A DNA stretch of 64,000 nt from contig NC_080577.1 of the NCBI RefSeq assembly GCF_029962835.1, positions 4,464,001 to 4,528,000 of the forward strand. Direction: 5' to 3'. Shown in pieces: positions 12,775 through 25,300 of this stretch (the stretch's first letter is position 1; every line of letters begins with the position of its first letter). The notes beneath the pieces are model-generated. The model had not been told where the DNA came from and did not search any database. It worked only from the letters and a program-made list of their open reading frames with translations. A program made the translations under genes and the position numbers. Source of the stretch: Magnolia sinica (lineage: Eukaryota; Streptophyta; Magnoliopsida; Magnoliales; Magnoliaceae).

Positions 12775-12849
12775 TTACTCGAGTTGTGAGATCAGGCTGT
12801 TAGCTTCTCTGACCGAAGCACTAACAGCATACAGAGCCATCTTCTTGAC
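12775..12849 (-). CDS. Demethylase exon 17: C-terminal end and stop
   Basis: 75 nt. Encodes [24 protein letters not shown] then TAA at 12777-12775. The stop sits in a perfect donor-like GTAAGA, so an alternative spliced 3' end is possible. Acceptor TATACAG. Confidence 0.8.
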   Translation of the reverse strand, partial: VKKMALYAVSASVREANSLISQLE

Positions 12850-15800
12850 CTGTATAGGAAGATAAAAACAAAGTCATAGGAGTTTATAGGAGTATAACAT
12901 TGCATAGAAAATCTAAATCATTTTGGGCATGTAGCAAAATGAAATTACTCAATAAAGCAGGCATATAGACATTTTAGGCAATTGTGGATCATTTTTTTAA
13001 TAACAATTGATAAGGCACTCATGATCATCATATGTAGTATGTGTTAGGAATTTAGCATTGATGTCCAAACTTTTGGTTGAAAATATCCTTTCAAGTTTGA
13101 CTTTCAAGGTCTGAAGCAAGGCATTGCAGATATTCTATTTTTATTTTTCTTCTACCCCATCCCTTTCCATTATTCACAGCCATCCATCCTCTTCATGCCT
13201 CTAAAGAAAAATTGATTAAGCCGAGATCAACCATCACAACAGTTCGCTAGAGTTAGATAGTCACGGGTAAAAAAGAAAACCCCTATTATGGGATGCAATA
13301 AAATATAAATGTCCTGATGCATCAGGTACTCTTCATCTGACAGTATCCAAGATGACATGAAACATCACACCAGTGGTAAATTTCAAATGGATCTAGAGGG
13401 TAGAATATTGCTGAATGGGCACAAGCATGATATCATGTTTCAATGGTTTCCCTCATGCAGATTTGGCGAACCACATTAGAATTTGATCAATCTCAGATAG
13501 GTTTTCACACAATAGCAAGATGGGTGGATCATTAGCATAATAGATCCAGTCACACTCATCTTGGAAAAACATTTCCAGAGTCTGACATTAACTGTTTTAT
13601 AGACAAGCAGAATATTGACTGAATTCTAACCAGAGTAGTCCATATGCATAGTTACAGCAATGAACACACCTATGTCTACATCCATGCAATAAATTTTACA
13701 ATTAGTCACATTCAAGACCAAATCTCAAGTATTAGCCACCAATTCCTAAGTAATAAACGTGAAAAGTATACAACCAATTTTACGGTATGCAATAGAAGTG
13801 ATGCGAGTTAATTGAAAGAGAAACTACCTCCAATTTATCTTCCTTAGCTCTATGGTTTTTGGGTAGCAAACGGAACTCTTCTGTCAACCGAACGCACTCT
13901 TGAACGTTGTCAGGGGATACAAAGTCAAGGGCAACTTTAATGCATGACTGAGCAAAATGGGAAAGGAAATTTAATCAATGGCTACATAAACAATGTTCAG
14001 GAAGAGGTTGAAACAAGTATTAATCGTTTATCACCTGTGTCAATATTATAATACACATATTCAGTCAACAAATTAGCAGCAGCAATCAAGCACTACGACA
14101 ATAACTACTTAAAAAGTCACTTGGTGAAAAAGATGTATAAATTTTTTTAAAAAAAATTAAAAAAAAAAAATTTTAATTAAAATTTTAAAATTAAAAACTT
14201 TAAATGTACCAATAAAGATCTAGCATTTTGGAAAAAAATTATTGCCTGGGTACCTCATTTTAAATGTCGGTAGATGGAACCATCAAGGTGGTACCAATTT
14301 GCATCCAACCCTAGGAAAGAACAAGCGTCCTTGTTCAACATCACCAGAACTAGTATACCATAATTTCAACAGGGAATATGTGATTTGCAAACAGAAGTAG
14401 CATTTTAGTATAACTACACTAGTGAGTTGACACAACCTGAAGTAGCCAGGCTGAATCTACTTTGGTATTCAGTGATTGACGTAGATTTAGGTAACTATGA
14501 GGAGTTGCATCATATCTTCTTGGCATCTCACATTCTCCCGTCTCTAGTAGTATATATAAAACACAAGTAGCCGACAGCAAAATTTTCTGCACAATTTGTT
14601 TTCGGAATAGCAAAAACCTTACATTTCTAACAGTATGAGAATGGTTTAAGACCTTAGGGATATGCATTTAGGCAATTTGATGGAGCCATATGGCCGTGTG
14701 GCTGTTTGATGATGCTTACCTTCCTTTTACAATGACAAAAACTTTGATAATCTGGCAGAATATAATGATTGATAGCATTAATAAATTGCAAGTGGCAGAA
14801 AATAAGAGTCAAAATAAACCATAAAAAAACATGGCCCTAATTTGGATAGCTTTTAAACAGAAAATTGCAATGATTTACAAATTATGTGGATATAAATGGA
14901 CAGTCCAATTGGAAATGGTCAAGGTTACAAATTCAAAAAACAAATGTTTATAAATCAGAGGTCAGGATAGTTGAATCAATCTGATTTTTTTTATGATGAT
15001 CTCTCTAAAGTGAGTCTGACAACCCGGATGATTTATTTAACTTAATGTATTCAACATGTAGTACTTTAAAGTGCCTAAGCATCAAACTTTACACTCTGAC
15101 AGAGTATCGAACAACTACACTTTCAAAACTGACTCTCCAGTCTCCACCCATCTCACACATCTCTGATGCAGGACAATTAACCACTTGCTCTAAAAGCTCG
15201 AATTGTTACAATATGGCGAATTAATCCCTTTATCTCATAGCCCAAGCCCCACATCTCATGGGTTAGGACCTCAGCTGAACCCCCTCGTGGGCCGCCCACC
15301 CCGAGTGTGTCCCCGCATCCCACAGGCTACCCCACTCGAGCCCGATGTGAAATGTGCATTAATTACCCCTGGGAAGGAGTCTCGAACACGAGACCTCCCC
15401 CGTGGGCCCCAAATCGCATGGGTCACCCACCCCGAGTGTGCCCCTGCATCCAACAGGTGACCCCACTCGAGCCCAGTATGAAAATGCCTCTGCATTAATA
15501 TCACAAACCACTTCCTCACTCTCCGCATGTATTGCATGTGCCAGATATACTAATCATAACATGAGAGCACCGCAATCCCAATATGGTTTCATATACGGAA
15601 AAGAAAAAACAAGAAAGAAAGAACGAAAAAAAAAAGAAAAGAAAAACAAAACATTTATCTAAGAGGAACTTCCACAAATGCCCTTGCATATGGTTAATTC
15701 ATTACTTTCCAATTTGTTGTTGTGTTCTCTCCATAATGACTAGAGTCCACACAACAGGACAAACGCCATAATATTTTCTTCCTTTGCAAATAGGGCCCCC

Positions 15801-18800
15801 TTCTCCAGGCCAGGAACAAAGCATCAATCAACCCCAGCATTACTCGCAACAAATAAAAGAGAGGAATCTCCACCATAGGAATGAAGCAACATTGCAATGG
15901 GTAAAAATATGGTTCACGGTGTCATTGAGGCTGGGAAGCAAATATTCATGATAATCATTGTTAAAATCCCCTGATATACATTGATACACCATCCTCTAAC
16001 AGCTCGAGCTTTTACAGAAAGTGGTTATTTGTCATGGTATTAGAGCAAAAGGTCTTGTGTTCGAATCCCAAGAGTAGCAAATATGCCTCCCTAATATATT
16101 CTCCCAAGGGGGGGCCGTTTATGGTGTGAGTGTCCCTCCACCTGGGTGTGAGTCGTAAGTGTGTGCCCCTCTACCCTTGCCCATTATGTTCCCGTGCAAA
16201 GTTCAACCCCGCACATGTGGGGGAGTGTTACTTTATCATTTGCAGCAAGACACCAAACACAGTCCTCTCTCTCTCTCTCTCTCTGGTTGGGGGGGGGGGG
16301 GGGGGTTGGGTATAAAGGGGCAACTTGACTCACCGTCCAACCATTTTGGAGCATATGATAGAAGAATTTGACTTAGAACACACCTGATTCATCACCCTTC
16401 CACCTCTACTTGTATGAATTACCGGGAGAGAAGATAAATGCCCAAATCCCATCTTGAAGCTTTATTAATCCACCAATCTCCTCATCATTACCCAAGGGGC
16501 ACCAACTCATGTTTACATAATATGCTCTTTCAGGCTTACCACTTCCACCTTCTTGTACATGACTAAATACTTTCAGATGTTTTAGACTTTATATGCACTT
16601 CCGGAGTGCATTTATTACAAAAACAATTCAAGGACATACAAGCCAGCTTAGTTAAAACTGTCCAGATATTATGGGCCAACAAACAAACTACAACCAGAGA
16701 TAGCTAGGAGAAATCTTATAATCTAGCTAAAAGAAATCTTATCTGCTATGACCCAAGAGGATGGTAATTATATTATAGCAGCTAACTAATAATCTTTGAA
16801 AGATTTTATGGAGAATTATAGAAAAACCAAAGATCTCTAGCAAAATAAGAAGAAGAAAAAAAGAGCATAATTGATTTTTACCTGCTCACCAATAAAAGCA
16901 AAGACATGGTTGACTGTAACACAAACTGAAGAATCTAGGATATCATTCAATATATTGAGAATCTAACCTTCCTATTTCTCACTTGATGAGGACATCCTGC
17001 TGGAATAAAAACTGCTTCCCCAAGGTATTGCTCAAACGTCCAAGGTTCAACATCTGCATAAAGAAAGAACATAAACAATGTAGAGTATGAAACAACAGAA
17101 CCTTGTGGCCAAACTTGAGAGCCTAAGTTAAAAATAAAAAATAAAAATCACTTACCGAACTCCTCTTTCAGCTGCTTCTTATGCCTTTCATTCAAGAAAA
17201 GAGTTTGGTCATGAATTGGATGAATAACCTGAAGCGAGCTTGGTAAGAAATGTGTAGATATGTTCCCTAATAATGAATTGCATGATAAAATGATACTTAA
17301 CGATACTCACAGAATTGACGGGAAGGCTGCTTATATGACGAAATTCTTTCCAATGCTTTTGCAAGTACTTGATTAGTTTTGGCACATCCTGCCTACGAAA
17401 GATATCCCAAACGGCACCTCCATAAACAACTTTCGAAGTGTCATCACTGTGAAGAGAATCATTCACTTCATCTGACGTTGTTGACCCTGGACCAGAAATT
17501 CCCTTCTCCTCTGAAAAAGAATTTCTGAAAGCATCATCCTTCCCATTGAAAGGTTTGTTTTCTAATGTCAGATTAGCATCAGTGGGGGGAACATCTTCTG
17601 GATTGCATGATTGCCTCTCAACTATTATTTCAGAATCAGCACCAACTATGTCAGGACAGCATCTAGATTTAGAGCCGGGAGCAATGCTTGCATCAACCTT
17701 ATCTGCTGATGAAGAATCCCTGTGAGCAACAGACCTGCTTTTAGAAGAGCTGGATTCTGAAATTGCAAGTTTTTCTCCATCCCGTCTTTCTAGCAACCTG
17801 TTACTGGTCTTGGGCAAAGGTGAATTCCTCTCATCGTTACTTGCACATTTATGAAGTCCGACATCTGTATAGTGCTGTTTATCTAGCTTCTCCGCCTTGA
17901 AATCCATGTCTTCCTGTAATAGTGAATTTCTATTAACAGTATTGTAAGATGTAGGAGAATCAGTACCTTGCGCCTGATGATGTTCATTATGTAACACTGT
18001 TTCCTCGATATCAATGCTATCTGGCAACAAGCCCTCGTGCATTAAAGAACCTTTCATTTCCATTTGTTGGGTCTCAGGCTGTTCTTTCTCCAAATACATT
18101 TTCTCCAGCAACGGGGAGTTGCTATACACAATGTCTCCACATTTTGAATTGCAAGATTTGTTCGTCTTATCAACTTGATCATCCAAAATCTGTGTCATCA
18201 GGTTTATGTCTTCTTGCAATAGTGTGTCAGGACCAACCATATCTGTACATTTCGGAGAGCCAGAAAGTTCCAGTGCAATTTTATGTTTATCTGGTTCACC
18301 TCTCCCTACATTCATTTTTGGATTGGAAGATTCATTCATCTTATCTGCTTGATCATCCAAAACCTGCATCTTCATGTTCATATCTTCTTGCACCAGTGTG
18401 TCAGGATCAGCCATATCTGTACATTTTGGAGAACCAGACAGTTCCAGTGCAATTTTCTGATTATCTGGTTCACCTCTCCCTGCATTAATAAATGCTGATG
18501 ACGGCAAAGTCTTCTCAACAATGCCATCAGATTGTAAATGTACAGAGTCATTAGCATCAAGTTGTTCGGTTTGACTTCCTACTACTCCGTCTGAGAATTC
18601 TAGTTTTTCTGCCCTTATATTTTCACCTTCTAGCAATGGTGGATTGCTCTCAACACCGTCTTCACATTTTGTAGGTACAGGCTTTATACTCTGAAGTTGT
18701 TTCCCTGATCCATTTATCTGTATTTTAGTAGCATCATTTGCCACTTTGTTTATCCCCCCACCGTAAAGTTCTCGCAAGTCTTGAGCCTCATGTTTCTTCT

Positions 18801-21800
18801 GCATTTTTCTTATACCATCACGTTGCCATGCAGCCATTTTCACCTCAGTTGTGTGTGTCAGAACATTAACCTAGACAAAAAGCAACAGTTTGATGATCAC
18901 TTAAAGAAGCAGCAGGACAGCTTGAAGAGCAATTTGTCCAGATAAAGGAATGGGAAAAAAATAAGAGGAAAGATTATCAACTAATTAACTAGACCATTTC
19001 AAGTGACATTGATGAAAATCATATATGGCAGGTGAGGGGAAGGAGTTTAACACTCTTAAGTAAGGTCAAACAATCAGCCTCGGATGTAAAGGGTAATCAA
19101 GTCGTTGCAATTTGAATGAATGAACTTAACTTTAATATGCCTTAGAAGGCCTATAAAAATAGGTGTATCACAATAGAAAGGCAAAGATTATCATTTGCAT
19201 CAGGAAGCTTTGGACATATGACACATATCAGACCATCAGGAAACATTTAGAAAAATTAAGTTGCGCATGCACTTAAAAGACCATTGGTAAGCATTCTACA
19301 ATAAACAGAATCACAATAGATCTCTAATAGAAATTAGGAACGGTCCAGCCTGAGGTATCAGCAGCGATAAATGATAACACAATTAGACTTAGCAACCATG
19401 GATAAATGACATGCAACTCAGAACAACTCATTCAGTCTCGAGTTGAATCCCAACTCGCCCGATTAGATCTGGCAACTGGATCAGGTCTGACAGACCCAAA
19501 ACCTGACTCCCAGTTAGTTAAAACGTGCTAGAAATGAGTTAGACAACAAATAACATAAAGCCCGATGATATAATAACATGCCTGATGTCTTTCTTTTTTT
19601 ATTTTATTTTTATTTTTTATGACACTCATGATACCACATCTAATGATTCATAAAAGAAAAGGTAAGATAACTAATGTTATTCATTTTAGAAAATGTGACA
19701 CTGAAATGGAAAGTCTACCCCTACTGCATATTATTCACGCTAGTAACGAAAGTGAAATCCTGGTCGTATCACATGATATTAGAGGCACCTTATATTTTTC
19801 AAGGGGCAATTTGGTCATCACTATTTGCAACATCAGTCTAGTCTTTCGACCAGTTGTACATTTGAGGATCATCATGGTTCACAGAGCATCCATAAAACCT
19901 GTGCATAGCTTTGATGCCCAGCCAAGAAGTGGACAAAAAATATACACAGGGTATGGATTTTACACTTACGGCCCATTTGGGGTCTCTTATCTAATCCAAT
20001 AAGAGCCACTCTAATAAGCTCCTATTGAAAAAGCCGCTCCTCCTTTCTTTGGAGAGGTATCGTCAAGACTACTCCCATTGTTCAGGAGGTAATCTCTTTT
20101 TCCTTCAGTAGGGGTACTAGAATCAGATTTTGGCTTGATTTGTGAGCAGGTAATTCTACACTTGCCGAAGCATTTCCCTCTCCTTTTGCCCTTAGCCCTA
20201 ACATAGATATTGTTGTGGCAGGTTGCTTTTCCCCCATGACTCGTGTGGGAGCTGGGCCCCTCCTCTTAGAAGAGATCTTTCATATGTAGAATTTCAGGAT
20301 TTCTTACTTCTTCTTGGGCGATTGCAGGATTTTCACGTTGATCCCTAGTGGAAGACTCCCTGCGCTGGAGGCTCTCAAACGACGGCTCCTTGGTCAAATC
20401 CTTCTACAATCATCTTCACTCCTCTGTTAACTTCACCTCCCATTGTCACACTGGGGCGCAATGGTTCTATGGGCTTCCTCCTAAAGTGGAGGCCTTCGGG
20501 TGGCTAGCGGGTAGAAACAAAATTCTGACCATTGACAATCTGAAGAAGAGAGGAATGGTGTTGCCCAATGTCTGTCCCCTCTGTCTCAAAGCTGAAGAGT
20601 CTGGTGATCACTTCTCCTCCATTGTCCTTTCACCTCAGCTTTTTGGTGGAGTATTCTTCGCCTTGCTGGTGTTTCTCGGACAATGCCCTCCTCCCTTGAC
20701 GATCTTTTTTGTTCCTGGCATGCTGATGCTGGGGGAGTGTCATGAAAAAAAAATTGGCGGATCCTCCTTTTTGTTGTTCTGTGGGCAGTTTGGGTGGAAA
20801 GAAACAACCATTGCTTCAGAAACATTTCTACCTCCTTCGCTATTGTTTTCTTTAGAACCCTTGTTATGTTTAGGGATTGGGCGCCTTAACTGTTGCTTTG
20901 GGTAAGCCTCTATAGTTTTTTTTTTTTTTCGAGATGCTAATAAAATTCTTACCTTGCAAAAAAAAAAGCTCATTTGGTAAAATCACTATTTTTAGAGAGA
21001 AAAAAGCTCTTATTTAAAATAAGCACATTTGGTAAAACATTCAAATGAGAGCTTATTGTAAGAGCATTTGATGTCATTTTTTAAAATTACATTAACTATA
21101 TTATAAAAGCTATCCAAATGGTTTTTTTGGTGGCACATTAAACAAGTTGCAACATCCACATACCTCTCTACACGCTCAAGAGATGGACTTGGCCTGAGTC
21201 TTAGGGCCCTTTTTTGTGGATCTCGTATGTTCATGGTAGGATCTCTTTCGGTCATCAACTTTATCAAGTTGGAATCATCTACGAATAATTCTAATCATTC
21301 CAATTTAAAAAAAGAAAAATCTATTGATCAAAGAGCCTTCATAGGGCCAATCGTGAGGTTTATTTGCCATCTAACTTGTTCATAAGGTCACACAGACCTA
21401 GAAGAAGGGAAAAAACAAATATTAGCTTGATCAGAGCCTTTTGTGGCCCCAAGAAATTTCCAACGATGGGCATCAATTCCTATTATTTCCTATGGTGTGG
21501 TTTACTTGAGCTTTGAATCCACCTCGTTTTTCAACTCATATCCTAGAATAATCTTAAAAAATGGATGGACGGTGTGGATCTAAGAAATACATCATTGTGG
21601 GCCCATGTAAATTTCACAAGTTCCGTTGCTCACTGTTTGGTGCAGCACATTCTAAGAGAGAGAAGGAAACCGGACGTGGACACGGATTAGGTATTATCCC
21701 GCCTGTCCCGAGCTCAAAACAAGTTGGGGCTCTGAGGGGCCACCGTGATTTATGCGTTTATCTACACCATCTATCCATTTTTCCATATCATTTTAGGGAA

Positions 21801-22319
21801 CAACCCCAAAAATGAGGCAGATCCAAGTCTTAAGTGGACCACACCATAAGAAGCAGTGGTGATAATGACTCCCACCATTGAAATCTTCCTAGGGCCCACT
21901 ATGATGTTTATTTTCCATCTAACCTGTTCATAAGGTCACATAAACCTGGATGAAAGCAAAACACAAATATCAACTTGATCCAAAATTTTCGTAGCCCCCA
22001 AAAAGTTTTCAACGGTAGTTGTTTATTCCACAGTGTGGCCCCCTATCAGCACAGACGATCCACACTCTTGATCAAATGGATAGGGTTCTTGAATTGCGTG
22101 ATTATTTACCCATGGGCTATTAATAGAAGGATCCTCCAAATGGAAGGTCATGATTCACCCATCACCCGCACCATGGCCATAGTGACCGGCTATGGCAGCA
22201 GCGGTGATTGCAGGCGGGCAAGATGGGGAAGAAAAGCCACAAGTTGTACCTAGCACCAAAAAGCACGAGCAAGAGGGACAACAGTCGGCGGGAGGGATGA
22301 TGAGAGAGAGAGGAGAAGC

Positions 22320-22362
<43 letters not shown>

Positions 22363-25300
22363 AAAAGTCACTAGAGAGGGAGAGAAATTGCGAGGGTAAT
22401 TTTGGAATTTCAAAAAAAAAAAAATCTCAAAACCTCTTCCCGCAAAAGCAAAAATAAGCTCTTATTAATAAAGTAACCACTCCTTTACCTATCATTTAAG
22501 AGCTTTTTTACTTGTTTATAATTTAATTAATTTTTTTTTTTTTTTAAGTGCTAATAATCAATGTTTACCAAACAGTCTATTTTAGCAATAAGACTAATCT
22601 TTTCAGCAATAATCCTAATAAGCTCTTATTATTAGAGATGCCTAACACCCCCTTAATATGCAAGTACCCGATACAAATAATATACAAGAACATTACCTTT
22701 TTTTAAGGTGAATAGATAATGTTGATTCCCTCATACATTACCTCTTTGGATAGATATGACCCCAGTACCATAGGGATGAGTATCTATGCTGCAGTAACAA
22801 CATTCTTGAACTATGGTTTGAAGTCACAAGGAAACATGCAGACTTTTAGTCAAATCCTAAAGTAATAATGAGAGTATCTACTGCAGTAAGCGCGTTGCTG
22901 AACTATGATCTGATGTCACAAGGAACTAACTAGATTTTTAGTCAAAATCCTGAAGCGTAACCAGGAAATAAGCAGCCTTGGTTAGAAAACAGGAGGAGAC
23001 GGTAATCCGATGAACTGTTTCAAGATGCAGAAATAAGTTTTGTTATTGCAACACCAAAGAGTGTCCCGGCATGAAGATTACACAAACCAATCTGTCAGGA
23101 TAAACAATTCATTTTAGCATGCACAATAAATAATGAACAGACCAAAGATGACCACAAACCATATCAAATAAACTAGAAAAAGAAACGACATTCTTTACTT
23201 AAGCTCTAAACAATTTCGGAGCACCGTTGGAAGTGAAGGATACATACCGCATCAGACATGTCACAATGCAGCTTCGTCACTGAATCACCTCTGCCAAGCT
23301 CTTCACAACATCCATATGCAATGTATGTTTTGGGTCCCAAGTCGGGCTTTAAGCAACCATCAGGAAGCTTTGCAGCAAGATTCAAAAGACCAGATCTTGG
23401 ATGGGTATAATCTTGATATGGGAGAGCTGCAATAAATTCAGCCCCATGCCTTGGTAGGCGCTCTTCAAATGCGCTTGAAGAAGGCCAATCCTTCAGCTTC
23501 AACATCTCTGGCCACCAATTCTTATGCATTCGACCCTCCAAGTAGCCTTGGAAGAATTGGTGAATATTAATCTCAACCTACAGCATGATGGGTAAATAGG
23601 AATCTTGTCAATTGGAGTACAACTTGCAGCTGCATACGACAGTTGTGTCAAAGGCCCTAAGCAATGTCGACATGTGTTACGTATATGATCGAACAAACTG
23701 ACAGAGAAGAAAATGAAGAAAAGAATGGTTTTTATTTTATTTACTAATAAGTAACCTTGCTGTGGTCACACATTATCTATACTCAAAAAACTGAAAATGG
23801 CTTACAAAATTTAGATAATTTTTTTTTAATTGATTTATTCTAGTGTGGACAAATGAAAACTAAATAAAAAGAGAATGAATCATTCAACTGGTATATGCAC
23901 CTTTTGCAGGTTTACTTAATCAGGACTCTCGGAGAGCTATAATAGGTATAAACACCATTTGAACAAAATGTCTTGTAACGAAGTTTTGGTCACAAATATA
24001 ACCACCATCATCATCATCTGAACCTTCTCTAAATATCAACAATATAACCATAATTAGGCCAAAGTTCATGTGAAAAGCTTCAAACTTGGTCTCTGTTAGT
24101 ATAATTATAGCAAGTTTATGACCATCGAAGAAACATGCTATTTCCATGAGAGGCTGAATTGAGTCCTCCAATGTAGTTCTCATGGAAAGGGGGCTAGCCA
24201 TGAATGAATAGGAGTATCAAAAACCACTTGGAGAACTCCCTGATTATGTTCACATCTGATTACATTACACCCTTTCATGACACATGACAATGAGAGATGG
24301 TCCCATTTGCTAGGTGCATATTGTGAAGTTGGCGTGGTTGCGATTAACTTTGTTGTTGAATGAAGTTCCAATTTGGTGATGTGTAAGGTGAGAAAAGTAA
24401 AAAAAAATGAGATAAATGACACTATCTTCAAGCATAAGAATGTTTATACCAATGTCTTAAAACCAGGACCCCTACCTGTTTTGTGTGAGTGGCTCGTTGA
24501 ACCAGTCAGGCTCGTTCCAACCCGGGACAACATTCAAAATCTCAAAGTATCACTAAACAAAATGAACAAAATAAAAGGAGCAGCATAAAGTGTCCAGTTT
24601 CTAAAGTGGAGGTTGTAGGTTCAAGATCTAACAAGCAATTACCAAGGTTCCAAATATCAGTATCAGACAGTATAGGCTGTACCAAATATAATATTATGGA
24701 GAATATGAACCATATCCATCTGACTTGTTTCAAAAAAATATCAGATAAAAGAAAGGGGAAAAAATGAGAAAATTAAGAATCTAACATTTACAGTGTCTTA
24801 AAATGTATTCAATGTTCAATGGAACCAATTTTTGGTATGTTTTTTGTCAACCTGGTCTGCTGAAAACCAAGTCGTTTAGTCTGACCTCTAAATTTGGTGT
24901 TAAAGCATTTGGGAATAATAAATTCTTTTGGTTGATTTTCAACTCTTACTATAATGGGGTTCATTGCATATTTTAATGCAACAGCACGAAATGACCACAG
25001 ATTATCCAGAATGAAAATATCTGTGATAACAATCGCAAATATTGTGAATGCAATAAATTAACAATCTATTAGTGAATACCATAAGAGAAACTTTTATATT
25101 GTGGGAGAATGTGATGGATGATACACAGGCACTTATAACTTCAAAATTGCATACGTGCAAGACAAGTAATTCAAATTAAACTGTTTAAATTATGATGAGT
25201 TCCAGTTTAGATGTAAAATGAACCAGTTTAGTGAGCATTCATTGGATGGTTAGAATGAAAAATATCCAACTGTCCTATGTCAACAAATAAGCATCCACAA

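Larger units (their letters stand above)
19977..22655. mobile_element. Composite element with AATAAGAGC-type inverted ends
   Basis: The left side carries GGGGTCTCTTATCTAATCC and AATAAGAGC words; the right side carries their approximate reverse complement (CTAATAAGCTCTTATTATTA, then CCCCCTTAA). The arms suggest a non-autonomous TIR element that was later invaded by a LINE and by palindromic MITEs. I found no target duplication, so the family is unsettled. Confidence 0.4.
18871..23247 (-). other. Intron 12 of the demethylase, 4.4 kb, transposon-loaded
   Basis: Separates the exon with the HxD iron ligands from the rest of JmjC. It holds a composite repeat (about 19977-22655) with an L1-type LINE tail (20035-20967), two palindromic MITE copies (21350-21625, 21736-22060) and a GA microsatellite (22324-22361). 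Confidence 0.8.

Noticed and set aside
18144-18488. Plus-strand frame of 114 residues
   Set aside because: Antisense of demethylase exon 13; its repeat simply mirrors the 174-nt coding repeat.
20348-20905. 185-residue frame as a host gene
   Set aside because: Its zinc-binding motif and the A tail show it is the 3' end of a LINE.
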